A DNA stretch of 64,000 nucleotides, taken from NCBI GenBank assembly GCA_050331295.1, contig JBHJGZ010000004.1, forward strand, positions 186,001 to 250,000. Reading direction: 5' to 3'. Every line of letters starts with the position of its first letter. The first letter of the stretch is position 1. The position numbers and the translations under genes are program-made. This DNA is from Kuafuiihalomonas sp050331295. Its GTDB lineage: Bacteria; Myxococcota; Kuafuiibacteriia; Kuafuiibacteriales; Kuafuiibacteriaceae. Positions 33,276-41,985 of the stretch are shown here, one piece after another. The notes beneath the pieces are model-generated. The model did not search any database. It was not told where the DNA came from and saw only the letters and a program-made list of their open reading frames with translations.

Positions 33276-33348
33276 AATTCCAAACCATACGTTGCTTCCG
33301 GAAGCCGGTTCCGTTGAGGCTCGAGATAGCAACGGTCGCGCAACCCCA

Positions 33349-33822
33349 ATGCCAGGAAAAAGACGAACCCGCAGCGGAGGACACCGAACCCAACAGGTGG
33401 GCGATCAGATCCAGGCGGCACTGGGTGCCATGCTTCGTGATGGGGTCGTGAAGGACCCGCGCCTGGCTTCCGGATTGGTCACGGTTACCGCCGTCGAAAT
33501 GTCACCTGACCTCAAGCAGGCCAAAGTGTACGTATCCGTCTTTGGCAACCGTGGACCCACGGCGGTGGCCGGGCGAAATGCGCTCATCGGCGATGAGGTC
33601 GAGGCGGAGGACGCGGCCTCTACCGTCTTGGAAGGGCTACGTTCGGCCGTCGGTGTCTTCAAGCGCGGCATCGCCGATCGTCTGCAGCTTCGGTTCACGC
33701 CCAATCTGTTGTTCTTCGAGGACGCGAGCATCGCGTACGGCTCGCGGATGGAGAGCATCATTCGAGACGTCCGCGCCGATGATGAGGCGCTGGATGATTC
33801 GAAAGGCGGCAAGTCCTCGTGA
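33349..33822 (+). CDS. rbfA: Ribosome-binding factor A
   Basis: 157 residues from ATG 33349 (MPGKRRTRSGGHRTQQVGDQ). The type II KH fold of RbfA is recognisable: QVGDQIQAALGAMLRDGVVKDPRL, VTVTAVEMSPDLKQAKVYVSVFG and the closing LQLRFTPNLLFFEDASIAYGSRMESII. RbfA binds immature 30S subunits near helix 1 of 16S rRNA. Between the second strand and the last helices there is an extra segment (about residues 70-95, Asp/Glu/Ala-rich) compared with short RbfA proteins. The 3' end overlaps the next gene by four bases (GTGA). Confidence 0.9.
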   Translation: MPGKRRTRSGGHRTQQVGDQIQAALGAMLRDGVVKDPRLASGLVTVTAVEMSPDLKQAKVYVSVFGNRGPTAVAGRNALIGDEVEAEDAASTVLEGLRSAVGVFKRGIADRLQLRFTPNLLFFEDASIAYGSRMESIIRDVRADDEALDDSKGGKSS

Positions 33823-34661
33823 GCGTGGTTGCAGCCCTCGCGCTGGTTGCCACGAGTCACGCGGCCCACCAGCAGTTCCGACTGGACCAGAGCGTGGTGC
33901 GGGCCGACGTCTCGATTTTTTCGGACGAGCTCATCCTGGGGGGAGTGTTCGGTCCCACCGCGGTTCAGGTCACCGCCACGCACCCGCGCTTGTTCGCTCG
34001 TTTGGCATGGAGCCCACGATTTGCGGTGGAAGCCGAGTTGCCCATCGCGGTGGCCTCGTTCGACGACACCGGCACATCGCGGGTGGGCAATCTCTCCTTT
34101 GCGTTCCTTGGCCGTACCAACTTGAATCCAGAGACCCTGGCCGAGGTTGGATTGGGTGTGGCGGTCCCGACGGCAACAGCCGATACCTTGGTCGATCCGT
34201 TCGCGCTGCAGGTGGCGACCCTCATGGATGGTTTTGATCCGAGGTATCGGTGGGCACTGGAAACCGTTTCGGTCTTCGTTCCGATCCGTTTCGAATTCGC
34301 CTCGGATGATCCCCTTTACTTCTTGCTGGAAGGTCTGCCGGTCGTGGGCTTTCCGACCCAGAGCGGTCGAGATGTCTCAGCCGCCTTGACGGCTCGGGCG
34401 GCGGGTGGAGTCCGAGCCCGGCCGGTTGACTTCGCAGTTGGTTTTGGCGCTTCGCTGCTGCTCGGCGATGATTTCAACGCGGAAGGACAGCTGTATGTCG
34501 AGCCTCGGGTGGAAGTGGCCCTGCCGGTGGGTCGGCACGAAGCGTTTGTCGATGCGAGTCTACGCATTCACATCGACGAGCCGGCCGGCTTTTCGTTCGA
34601 CGACGGCGGTGTGTATCGCGTGAAGGCGGGTGGCGGCATGCGCTTCGACTTGATCCGCTGA
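33819..34661 (+). CDS. Putative outer-membrane beta-barrel protein inside the rbfA-truB interval
   Basis: 280 residues from GTG 33819. The N-terminus (MSVVAALALVATSHAAHQQF) looks like a short signal peptide with an Ala-x-Ala cleavage site. The rest alternates polar and hydrophobic residues in many short strands (for example ARLAWSPRFAVEAELPIAVA, RPVDFAVGFGASLLLGDDF and a final strand ending Gly-Met-Arg-Phe-Asp-Leu-Ile-Arg). This pattern fits an outer-membrane beta-barrel, possibly a transporter-like or autotransporter-like barrel. It overlaps rbfA by four bases and is 32 bp before truB, so it is embedded in the translation operon. No named family recognised. Confidence 0.65.
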   Translation: MSVVAALALVATSHAAHQQFRLDQSVVRADVSIFSDELILGGVFGPTAVQVTATHPRLFARLAWSPRFAVEAELPIAVASFDDTGTSRVGNLSFAFLGRTNLNPETLAEVGLGVAVPTATADTLVDPFALQVATLMDGFDPRYRWALETVSVFVPIRFEFASDDPLYFLLEGLPVVGFPTQSGRDVSAALTARAAGGVRARPVDFAVGFGASLLLGDDFNAEGQLYVEPRVEVALPVGRHEAFVDASLRIHIDEPAGFSFDDGGVYRVKAGGGMRFDLIR

Positions 34662-34693
34662 GGCGCGGGCATGACGGTCAGCCGGAGGACGAT

Positions 34694-35710
34694 GTGAGCC
34701 GAACGCCGGACGGACGCCCCGAAGGCTTTCTTCTGATCGACAAGCCCCGGGGACTCACCAGCCACGACGTGGTGAAGTGCGTTCGTCGGCGTCTGGCGGT
34801 CCGGCAGGTGGGTCACTCCGGGACCTTGGACCCCATGGCCACCGGGCTGCTGGTTCTGGGGGTTGGTCGGGCGACCCGCCTTCTGCGGTTCGTGGAGTCT
34901 CAGCGAAAGAGCTACCGCGCTTCGGTCGTCCTAGGGGTCGCGACCAGCACCGAAGACGCCGAGGGAACGGTGGTGGAGCGGACAAAGGTGGAAGTGGGTC
35001 TTACCGCCGTGCGTGAGGCTGCGGCCGGTTTGGTGGGAGCGATCGAACAGCGAGTTCCTGCGTACTCCGCGGTTCGAGTGGACGGCGAACGCCTTCACCG
35101 TCGGGTGCGGAGAGGAGAATCCGTGGAGCGTCCCGTACGGCGGGTTCGGGTTCATCGATTCGAGGTCTTGGGCCTTCTGCAAGCGGAACCCGGCCTCGCG
35201 GAGGTCGACATCGACGTCGAGGTGTCGAAAGGAACGTACGTTCGGACCCTCGGGGTAGAGCTCGGGCGGAGGTTGGGAGCTCCCGCCCATCTGGCCGCCC
35301 TGCGGAGGACCTCCGTGGGGCTCCACCGGGTGGAAGCTGCGACGAACCTCGACGATGTTGGACCGGAAGCGGTTGTGGAGATGGCCGTGGGACTGGCGGG
35401 CATGCCCGCGTGGACCCTGGACGCGAACTCGGCCGCATCGGTGCTGCACGGCCGGCCGCTCACCGCGCCAGTGGTGCGACGGCATCTGAAAGAGGCCGCC
35501 GGCACGTTGACCGCGGAGTCGCGCGAGCCCCGAGACGGGCCGGGGCTCGATGAGCCGATGGGCCCGGTGGCCTTGTTGGACGCCTCGGGAACCGTGTTGG
35601 CGGTGGGCGAGGTGACCCTAGGTATTAACCCGAGCTGCGATGCGCCGGCCAAGGATGGAGCGTTTCGGTATCTTTGCGTGCTGGGGTCTCCGGAAGGCGT
35701 GTCCAGTTGA
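34694..35710 (+). CDS. truB: tRNA pseudouridine(55) synthase
   Basis: 338 residues from GTG 34694, preceded by GGAGG. The conserved opening GFLLIDKPRGLTSHDVV and the catalytic motif GHSGTLDPMATGLLVLGVG (with the nucleophilic Asp) identify TruB, which makes pseudouridine 55 in the T-loop of tRNA. Further family motifs are QRVPAYSAVRVDGERLH and VSKGTYVRTLGVELGRRLGA. The C-terminal extension has a PUA-like segment. The stop codon overlaps the -35 of the rpsO promoter. Confidence 0.96.
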   Translation: MSRTPDGRPEGFLLIDKPRGLTSHDVVKCVRRRLAVRQVGHSGTLDPMATGLLVLGVGRATRLLRFVESQRKSYRASVVLGVATSTEDAEGTVVERTKVEVGLTAVREAAAGLVGAIEQRVPAYSAVRVDGERLHRRVRRGESVERPVRRVRVHRFEVLGLLQAEPGLAEVDIDVEVSKGTYVRTLGVELGRRLGAPAHLAALRRTSVGLHRVEAATNLDDVGPEAVVEMAVGLAGMPAWTLDANSAASVLHGRPLTAPVVRRHLKEAAGTLTAESREPRDGPGLDEPMGPVALLDASGTVLAVGEVTLGINPSCDAPAKDGAFRYLCVLGSPEGVSS

Positions 35711-35736
35711 CAGGTCCTTGGGGGCTTGAATAGCGT
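35707..35736 (+). promoter_or_regulatory. Candidate sigma70 promoter for rpsO
   Basis: TTGACA (35707-35712), 18 bp, then TAGCGT (35731-35736), about 34 bp before the rpsO ATG. It overlaps the truB stop codon. This would let rpsO-pnp be transcribed independently of the upstream operon, as in E. coli. Confidence 0.5.
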
Positions 35737-35769
35737 CCGGCGCCTTAATTTGCGAAGAGAGAAGATCCG

Positions 35770-36039
35770 ATGTCCTTGCTGTCCGAACGAAAAAAATCTG
35801 TGATCGATAAATTCGGTCGCGCCCCTGGAGATACCGGGAGCCCGGAGGTGCAGATTGCACTTCTGACCGAAAGAATAAACGAGTTGCAAAAGCACTTTCA
35901 AGCACACCACAAGGATCACCATAGTCGACGTGGCTTGTTGCAGATGGTGGGCCGCCGGCGCCGGCTTCTGGATTATCTGAAGGGCCGGAGCGAAACCCGC
36001 TACACAACCCTCATCGGGGAGCTGGGACTTCGTAAGTAA
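35770..36039 (+). CDS. rpsO: 30S ribosomal protein S15
   Basis: 89 residues, full length. MSLLSERKKSVIDKFGRAPG and the rest (DTGSPEVQIALLTERINELQKHF, KDHHSRRGLLQMVGRRRRLLDYL) match S15, which binds 16S rRNA helices 20-22 and nucleates the platform. It sits between truB and pnp as in most proteobacteria. In E. coli S15 represses its own mRNA; no clear equivalent pseudoknot was identified by eye. Confidence 0.98.
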   Translation: MSLLSERKKSVIDKFGRAPGDTGSPEVQIALLTERINELQKHFQAHHKDHHSRRGLLQMVGRRRRLLDYLKGRSETRYTTLIGELGLRK

Positions 36040-36134
36040 CTGCAGTGACTGGGGAAGTGGGTTCTGAGCGAAGGCTGCGACGCGGGCTAGACCTGGGGGT
36101 CTCAATGCCTGATGATGCCTTCGCCGTGGGTTGG

Positions 36135-36230
36135 TCGAGCAATGGGCCGAGCGGTTTTGAAGCCTTGAGCGTCTTCTGACGAGCCATCCGAACCGCTTTT
36201 TTGCTTTCCGCCGTTCGGCCCATTGCTCGA
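36135..36230 (+). repeat. 20-bp inverted repeat (long stem-loop) in the rpsO-pnp interval
   Basis: Bases 36135-36154 pair with 36211-36230 over 20 consecutive positions (19 Watson-Crick and one G-U). The enclosed 56 bases include the rpsO terminator 3' arm and a small CGTC/GACG hairpin. The stem can form only in RNA that reads through the terminator towards pnp. A shorter hairpin (AGACC, TGGG loop, GGTCT, 36089-36102) lies upstream. The 309-base interval 36040-36348 holds no gene. In E. coli the pnp leader contains an RNase III-cleaved stem used in PNPase autoregulation, so an equivalent role is plausible. Confidence 0.75.
36150..36202 (+). terminator. Intrinsic terminator after rpsO
   Basis: AGCGGTT (36150-36156) pairs with AACCGCT (36191-36197), followed by a T run (36197-36202). 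The loop holds a small inner hairpin. Bases 36150-36154 are also part of the longer 20-bp stem with 36211-36215, so the two structures exclude each other. It probably ends part of the rpsO transcripts and lets a fraction continue into pnp. Confidence 0.6.
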
Positions 36231-36348
36231 TCACCCGACGGCCTCCTTCCCCCAAAACCTACGCGAACAGGGTCATGCCCAGCACCCTGCGGCGCGCCAG
36301 CGAGCTTCCGCGGTCGGAATCCTGCGGCGGGGGCAAGGAGGACCAACG

Positions 36349-38457
36349 ATGACCCATATCAAACGTACCGTTACCGTGGAGGACAAGACCTTCACCTTTT
36401 CCATCGGACATATCGCCAAGCAGGCCCATGGCTCCACCATGGTGTATTTCGGCGACTCGGCGGTGCTCTGCACCGTGTGCTCCGCCAAAGAGCCGCGCCC
36501 AGGATTGGATTTTCTTCCTCTCACGGTGGACTACATCGAGCGAACCTTCGCGGCCGGTAAGATTCCTGGTGGTTTTTACAAGAGAGAGGGACGGCCTCGT
36601 GATCACGAAACGCTCACCTCTCGGATTATCGATCGGTCGATTCGGCCGATGTTGCCGAAGACATGGCGTTGCGAAACCCAAATCATTTCCACTGTCTTCA
36701 GCTATGACCCCGACTTTCCGACCGACGTTTCGGCCTTGAACGGGACATCCCTCGCTCTCAGCATTTCAGATGTTCCATTCAATGGTCCCATCGGAGCGGT
36801 GCGGGTGGGGCAGGTGGAAGGCAAGCTGGTCGCCAATCCCAGCAGTGCAGAGCGTGCGATTTCTTCCCTCGACCTCTTCGTCGCGTGCTCGTCCTCCGCC
36901 ATCGTCATGGTCGAGGGCGGCGGCGACGAGGTCTCGGAAGGAACGGTGGTGGACGCGCTTCTGTTCGCCTATGAGTCGGTTCAGCCTCTGATCCGATTCC
37001 AGCAGGACCTTCAGCGGGAGCTTGGCGCCACCAAGCGGGACGTGCCCCCGGAAGAAAAGGACGAGGTCTTGGAGCGCCGCGTCCACGAGCTCGCGGCCCC
37101 AACCCTGGCCGAGGCCGTTGTGGTCCCGGAGAAGCACGCACGGTACGACGCCATCGACGCGTCCAAGAAGTCGGCGCTCGAGGCGCTTCAGGCGGAGCTC
37201 GGCGCCGAGGCATTCGCCGAAAAGGAGAAGCTGGCCAAGGGCGCGTTCGAAAAGCTGAAGTACGACCTGGTGCGAAAGAAGATCGTTCACGAGCAGAAGC
37301 GCATCGACGGTCGAGGGCACGCCGATGTTCGACCCATCTCGTGCGAAGTCGGAATCTTGGAGCGCGTCCACGGTTCCGCGGTCTTCCAGCGGGGCGAGAC
37401 CCAAGCCGTCGTGACGGCCACCTTGGGCACCAGCGCCGATGAGCAGAAGCTCGACACCCTCGAAGGTTTTTCGTTCAAGCGGTTCCTGCTTCACTACAAC
37501 TTTCCTCCGTACAGCGTGGGTGAGGTGAAGTTTTTGCGGTCCCCGGGACGGCGCGAGATCGGCCACGGCGCCTTGGCGGAAAGGGCGGTCGAGCGCTTGG
37601 TGCCGGACCAGGATCTGTTCTCGTACACCGTGCGGATCGTCTCTGAGATCACCGAGTCCAACGGATCGTCATCGATGGCGACGGTCTGTGGTGCGACGCT
37701 GTCCATGCTGGACGCCGGGGTTCCGATGAAGGCCATGGCGGCGGGCATCGCGATGGGGCTCATCGAACAGGACGGCAAGATAGCGGTCCTCTCCGATATC
37801 CTCGGAGATGAAGATCACCTGGGAGACATGGACTTCAAGGTGTGCGGCACCAACGATGGCATCACTGCGGTTCAGATGGACATCAAGCTCACCGGAGTCA
37901 GCCGCGAGACCCTCGAACTCGCCCTGAATCAGGCGCGGGAGGGGCGCATCCATATCCTGAACGAGATGCGCAAGGTCATCGACGCGCCCCGTCCGGACAT
38001 CAGCCGATGGGCTCCGCGGATCACGAAGATCAAGATCAAGCAGGATCGGATCAAGGACGTCATCGGGCCCGGCGGCAAGGTGGTGAAGGACATCGTGGCC
38101 AAGACCAACGTGTCCATCGATATCGGCGATGACGGCACCATCAGCTTGGCCTCGTCCAACGCCGACATGGTGGATAAGGCCATGAAGATGATCAAAGACA
38201 TCACCCGAGAGCCGGAGATCGGAAAGATCTATCTCGGGAACGTGCGGAAGGTGACCGACTTTGGCGCGTTCGTCGAAATCTTCCCGGGGACTGACGGCCT
38301 CGTGCACATCAGCGACCTGGCGGAAAAGCGGGTCAACAAGGTGGAGGACATCATCCGAGAAGGGGACGAGGTGCTCGTGAAGGTCACCAGCATCGACCGT
38401 CAGGGAAAGATTCGGCTTTCGCGCAAAGAGGCCTTGGGTCAGGCGATTTCGGACTGA
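36349..38457 (+). CDS. pnp: Polyribonucleotide nucleotidyltransferase (PNPase)
   Basis: 702 residues from ATG 36349, preceded by AAGGAGG; the frame opens earlier but this is the family start. Two RNase PH domains are present: the first with FGDSAVLCTVCSAKEPRPGL and FYKREGRPRDHETLTSRIIDRSIRP, the second with GRGHADVRPISCEVG, PPYSVGEVKFLRSPGRREIG and ESNGSSSMATVCGATLSMLD. A KH domain (IKQDRIKDVIGPGGKVVKDI) and an S1 domain (GNVRKVTDFGAFVEIFPGTD) close the protein. It degrades RNA 3' to 5' with phosphate in the degradosome. The stop overlaps dut by one base (TGATG). Confidence 0.98.
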   Translation: MTHIKRTVTVEDKTFTFSIGHIAKQAHGSTMVYFGDSAVLCTVCSAKEPRPGLDFLPLTVDYIERTFAAGKIPGGFYKREGRPRDHETLTSRIIDRSIRPMLPKTWRCETQIISTVFSYDPDFPTDVSALNGTSLALSISDVPFNGPIGAVRVGQVEGKLVANPSSAERAISSLDLFVACSSSAIVMVEGGGDEVSEGTVVDALLFAYESVQPLIRFQQDLQRELGATKRDVPPEEKDEVLERRVHELAAPTLAEAVVVPEKHARYDAIDASKKSALEALQAELGAEAFAEKEKLAKGAFEKLKYDLVRKKIVHEQKRIDGRGHADVRPISCEVGILERVHGSAVFQRGETQAVVTATLGTSADEQKLDTLEGFSFKRFLLHYNFPPYSVGEVKFLRSPGRREIGHGALAERAVERLVPDQDLFSYTVRIVSEITESNGSSSMATVCGATLSMLDAGVPMKAMAAGIAMGLIEQDGKIAVLSDILGDEDHLGDMDFKVCGTNDGITAVQMDIKLTGVSRETLELALNQAREGRIHILNEMRKVIDAPRPDISRWAPRITKIKIKQDRIKDVIGPGGKVVKDIVAKTNVSIDIGDDGTISLASSNADMVDKAMKMIKDITREPEIGKIYLGNVRKVTDFGAFVEIFPGTDGLVHISDLAEKRVNKVEDIIREGDEVLVKVTSIDRQGKIRLSRKEALGQAISD

Positions 38458-38900
38458 TGGCAACGGTGATGGTACGGGTTCGCCCGCTTCCCGGACGACC
38501 GATGTTGGGCCTTCCTGCCTACGCAACGGAGGGCTCGGCGGGGCTCGACCTCCCCGCCGCCGAGGAAGTGACGCTCCGCCCCGGCGGGTTCGGTGCCGTG
38601 GGCACGGGAATCGCGCTGGAGCTACCCAGCGGATTCGAAGGTCAAGTTCGGCCGCGGTCGGGTCTGGCGGCCCGACACGGAGTCACCGTGTTGAATGCGC
38701 CCGGGACCATCGACGCCGACTATCGGGGCGAAGTGAAGGTCATCCTGATCAATCACGGTTCCGAGGCCTTCGTCATCAGACCCGGCGACCGCATCGCTCA
38801 GCTGGTGGTTGCGCGGGTGTCCAGAGTCGAGCTCACCCTGGTCACGTCCTTACCGGAGACGGCTCGCGGTCCCGGCGGCTTCGGTCACACCGGCCGCTGA
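38457..38900 (+). CDS. dut: Deoxyuridine 5'-triphosphate nucleotidohydrolase (dUTPase)
   Basis: 147 residues with the five trimeric-dUTPase motifs: AGLDLPAAEEVTL (I), RPRSGLAARHGV (II), NAPGTIDADYRGEVKVILIN (III), RPGDRIAQLVVAR (IV) and the C-terminal Gly-rich RGPGGFGHTGR (V, with F rather than S at one position). It hydrolyses dUTP to dUMP and keeps uracil out of DNA. It is coupled to pnp through a one-base stop-start overlap and converges on glnE with a 6-bp gap. Confidence 0.96.
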   Translation: MATVMVRVRPLPGRPMLGLPAYATEGSAGLDLPAAEEVTLRPGGFGAVGTGIALELPSGFEGQVRPRSGLAARHGVTVLNAPGTIDADYRGEVKVILINHGSEAFVIRPGDRIAQLVVARVSRVELTLVTSLPETARGPGGFGHTGR

Positions 38901-38906
38901 TCACCG

Positions 38907-41825
38907 CTAGGACCCTCCGAGAACCCGCCGAAACGTGTCGTGGATCCGCCGTCGAGCTTCGTCGAGGCTCAGTTCGACGCGAAGCCGGTGGAAATCCACG
39001 TCGGAGAGCCGCCGCCAGTTCTGAACGGTTCGCAGGTGGTCGAACGCTTCGATCAACGCCTCCGCCTCCTGAAGCTCCAGCCGACCGAGGCCCGCCAGGC
39101 GGCGAAGAGCGCCGCGGGTCGAAGGAACAGAACGTCCTCGCGCTTGGAGCTGGAGGTACTGCACGACGAATTGGAGTTCCACCAACCCACCTCGGCCCAG
39201 CTTGATATCGTCATCCGCCACGCCTTGTTCGCGTGCCAGACGCTCCTTCATGCGTCGGATGGCGTGAGGGTCCGGGGGGCCACCTTGGTGTTGCGCTTCG
39301 TACAAGGCGTCCTGCACGTCAGGCGAGGTGGCGAACAGGGGCCGACTCCGGACGAGCGCCTGGCGTTCCCAAAGTTGCGCCCGTTCCCGATGGTACTGCC
39401 GAAACGCCCCGAGAGTCGTGACCAGGGTGCCCTGATTTCCGGATGGTCGAAGACGAGTGTCGACCTGATAGAGCACGCCTCCGGCGAGGGGCGTCGCGAG
39501 GAGTGCGATGCACCTTTGAACGACGCGGGTGAAGAACTCATGGGTCGAGATCGAGTCTCTTCGTCCTCCCTCCGTGTGACCGGAACCCGTGATCAGCGCA
39601 CTCAGGTCCAGGTCGGTCTTGTAGCTCATCTCGCCCGCGCCCATGGAACCTCCCGCCACCAGGGTGAGGGATGCGCCGGGCGGAGGCGGGCCATACCGCT
39701 GCGCAATGTCCTGCCTCGCGGATTCCAGAGCAGCTTCGAGAATGATCTCCGCCAAACTCGTCAGGTGTTCTTCCACTTGAACCACCGTCAATTCACCGGC
39801 GAGGTCGGCCACTGCACACCGGAGCACCTCTTCCTGCTTGAGCTCGACCATGGCATCGAGGCGGTCTTCCGGGTCCGGGTTGGCTTCGATTTGGCCCCGA
39901 AGGAGATCTCGAAGCGTGCTCCGCTCGGGAAGCTGCTCGTGGGCCAGGACCATATCGAGCAACCTGGGATGTCGGACCAGGGTTTGGGACAAGAAGTCGC
40001 TCATTCCCAAGAGCCGCGACAGCCCGCGTCGGACCGGGGTGATCTCGAGTCGGCCCAGGTATCCGGAGTGTCGGCGGATGACCCGGAGTGCGTCGGGCAA
40101 TCGGGCGAGGGCGCGGTCCGGGTCGGGGCTCTCGAAGCAGTCGCGGACCAGACGTTGCCCGACGTCCGCGGCCCGGTCGGGCGCCGTGGGATGCAGCGGT
40201 GCGCCGGGAATCCTGGTTGCCCGATTCACGGCGGCCACCGCCGCATGAGGTCTCGATGCTCCGAGTCGGTATGCGGATTCGGCTCGGGCATCGTCGGGGG
40301 CGTTCGGGTCCAAAAGGACCGACAAGTCCGGTGGCAAGGGTTCGCGGTCATCGGCGGTGCCCAGCAGAGTCGAGAACCGACGATGAACCTCCGTCATCAT
40401 CCCGCGGGTCTTCTCGAGGACCGCGGCGCCGTTCTCGAGGTCGAGGGTATGGGCCAGACGCGCTTGGTCTTCCGGCCCGCGGGGCATCTCGTGGACCTGC
40501 TGGTCGTCGGCCAGCTGAAGGCGATGTTCGACCCGGCGAAGCCAGCGATAGGATTGTTCCAGAATCTCCGCGTTTCGAGTGCTGACGAACCCTCCCGAGG
40601 TGAGCGAATTCAGGGCATCCAAGGTGTTCGGAGAACGCAACTCGGGTTGCCGGCCTGCGTGGAGCAGCTGATGCGCTTGGACGAAGAATTCGATCTCTCT
40701 GATCCCCCCTCGACTCAACTTCACGTCCAGTGAGCTTCGAGGACCTCGATGGGCATCGATGGCTTGCTTCATGCGGATCAGGGCTTCGACCTGTGAGAGA
40801 TCGAGGCTCCTTCGATAGACGAAGGGCTCCATGGTCTTCATCAGGTCACGCCCGAGCATCGGATCGCCGGCTACGGGCCGGGCTCGGAGCCATGCCGCAC
40901 GTTCCCATGGTCGTCCCCAGGTCTCGTAGTAGCGCTCGAGGCCGCGAAGCCCATTGCAGATGGGGCCTTGCGTTCCTTCCGGGCGAAGGTCGAGATCGAC
41001 TCGGAACACGAAGCCGGTCTCCTGCACGGCTCGTAGGCTGTGGGTCACGCGCTCGAACAAGCGAACGAAGAAGGCGTGCTGCTCGGGGGAGGTCTCTTCG
41101 CCATATGCGTAGATCACGTCGACGTCGGAAGAGAAGTTGAGCTCCCGTCCACCCAACTTGCCCATGCCGATCACCACCGCTGGGCCGAAGTCTCGGCCCG
41201 CTTCGCGTTCGAGCCTCGGCTGATGAAACGAAATGGCCGCGGAGAAGCAAGCCGACGCCAGGTCTGCCAGCTCGCGGGATGTTTCTCTCACGTCATGGTC
41301 GGTGAGCTCCATCAGCGCCACGCGGAGCATATGGCGATTTCGAAACCGTCGAAGGAGCCGTTCGAACTCTTCGGTGGTCGGAGCCGTCGCCGCGATCCGG
41401 GAAGCGGGTCCATCGAAGTCCATTCCGCGGTCGAGGTCGCCCGCCGTGACCCGGTCCGCGAGTTCCAATACCAGCTGCGGGTCTCGATGAAACAAGCGGG
41501 TCGCCCAGGCGCTGGCGCCGCAGAGTGTTCCGATCACCGACAACGAGGCTGACGTGAGGAGCTGGCCCGGGTTCGGGTGATGACGAATGCCGTCGACCAG
41601 GGCATACGCCACCCGGGCGGGGTCCGCAGATTCGGAGATGACCTGAAGCAAACGGTCAGAAGCCGGGGCCACGCTGCCGTGGCCGAGCACTGGCGAAAGC
41701 ACCTGGGCCACCCGGTTCGCAGTCGCGCCCGGAAGGCGAGGACTGGGGGGGAGGCGCTCTCGAACCGCTTTGGCTCGCTCCTCGGGTGGAAGCCGGCGCA
41801 GCCCGATGCCCCAGTCCTCGCTCAC
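38907..41825 (-). CDS. glnE: Glutamine synthetase adenylyltransferase/deadenylase
   Basis: 972 residues if started at GTG 41825 (MSEDWGIGLRR), which has AAGG eight bases upstream; the frame is open to 41948. GlnE adenylylates and de-adenylylates glutamine synthetase according to nitrogen status through PII. The N-terminal nucleotidyltransferase motif is GMGKLGGRELNFSSDVDVIY (from Met221). The C-terminal one is GGSMGAGEMSYKTDLDLSAL (near residue 728): the Asp-x-Asp is kept, but the usual GxGKLGG loop is altered. Both halves carry the helical GlnE region (for example RRVEHRLQLADDQQVHEMPR). It is divergent from the pseudokinase and no glnA or PII gene is nearby. Confidence 0.92.
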   Translation of the reverse strand: MSEDWGIGLRRLPPEERAKAVRERLPPSPRLPGATANRVAQVLSPVLGHGSVAPASDRLLQVISESADPARVAYALVDGIRHHPNPGQLLTSASLSVIGTLCGASAWATRLFHRDPQLVLELADRVTAGDLDRGMDFDGPASRIAATAPTTEEFERLLRRFRNRHMLRVALMELTDHDVRETSRELADLASACFSAAISFHQPRLEREAGRDFGPAVVIGMGKLGGRELNFSSDVDVIYAYGEETSPEQHAFFVRLFERVTHSLRAVQETGFVFRVDLDLRPEGTQGPICNGLRGLERYYETWGRPWERAAWLRARPVAGDPMLGRDLMKTMEPFVYRRSLDLSQVEALIRMKQAIDAHRGPRSSLDVKLSRGGIREIEFFVQAHQLLHAGRQPELRSPNTLDALNSLTSGGFVSTRNAEILEQSYRWLRRVEHRLQLADDQQVHEMPRGPEDQARLAHTLDLENGAAVLEKTRGMMTEVHRRFSTLLGTADDREPLPPDLSVLLDPNAPDDARAESAYRLGASRPHAAVAAVNRATRIPGAPLHPTAPDRAADVGQRLVRDCFESPDPDRALARLPDALRVIRRHSGYLGRLEITPVRRGLSRLLGMSDFLSQTLVRHPRLLDMVLAHEQLPERSTLRDLLRGQIEANPDPEDRLDAMVELKQEEVLRCAVADLAGELTVVQVEEHLTSLAEIILEAALESARQDIAQRYGPPPPGASLTLVAGGSMGAGEMSYKTDLDLSALITGSGHTEGGRRDSISTHEFFTRVVQRCIALLATPLAGGVLYQVDTRLRPSGNQGTLVTTLGAFRQYHRERAQLWERQALVRSRPLFATSPDVQDALYEAQHQGGPPDPHAIRRMKERLAREQGVADDDIKLGRGGLVELQFVVQYLQLQARGRSVPSTRGALRRLAGLGRLELQEAEALIEAFDHLRTVQNWRRLSDVDFHRLRVELSLDEARRRIHDTFRRVLGGS

Positions 41826-41985
41826 GTTCGAAACCTTGCCATGGACCGCGATCGCGCCGAAGTCTGACCCTCGTCCGGTATTCGGCATCCGACCCGAGAT
41901 CCGGCCGCATCTCCTTCGACCGCGCGGCTGGCTGGGAGATGAGGACAATCCGCGACATGGAACGTGCCTTGCTCCGGAGCCTTGA

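Noticed and set aside
38940..40733. 597-codon plus-strand open frame inside glnE
   Set aside because: Shadow of glnE on the other strand; no motif.
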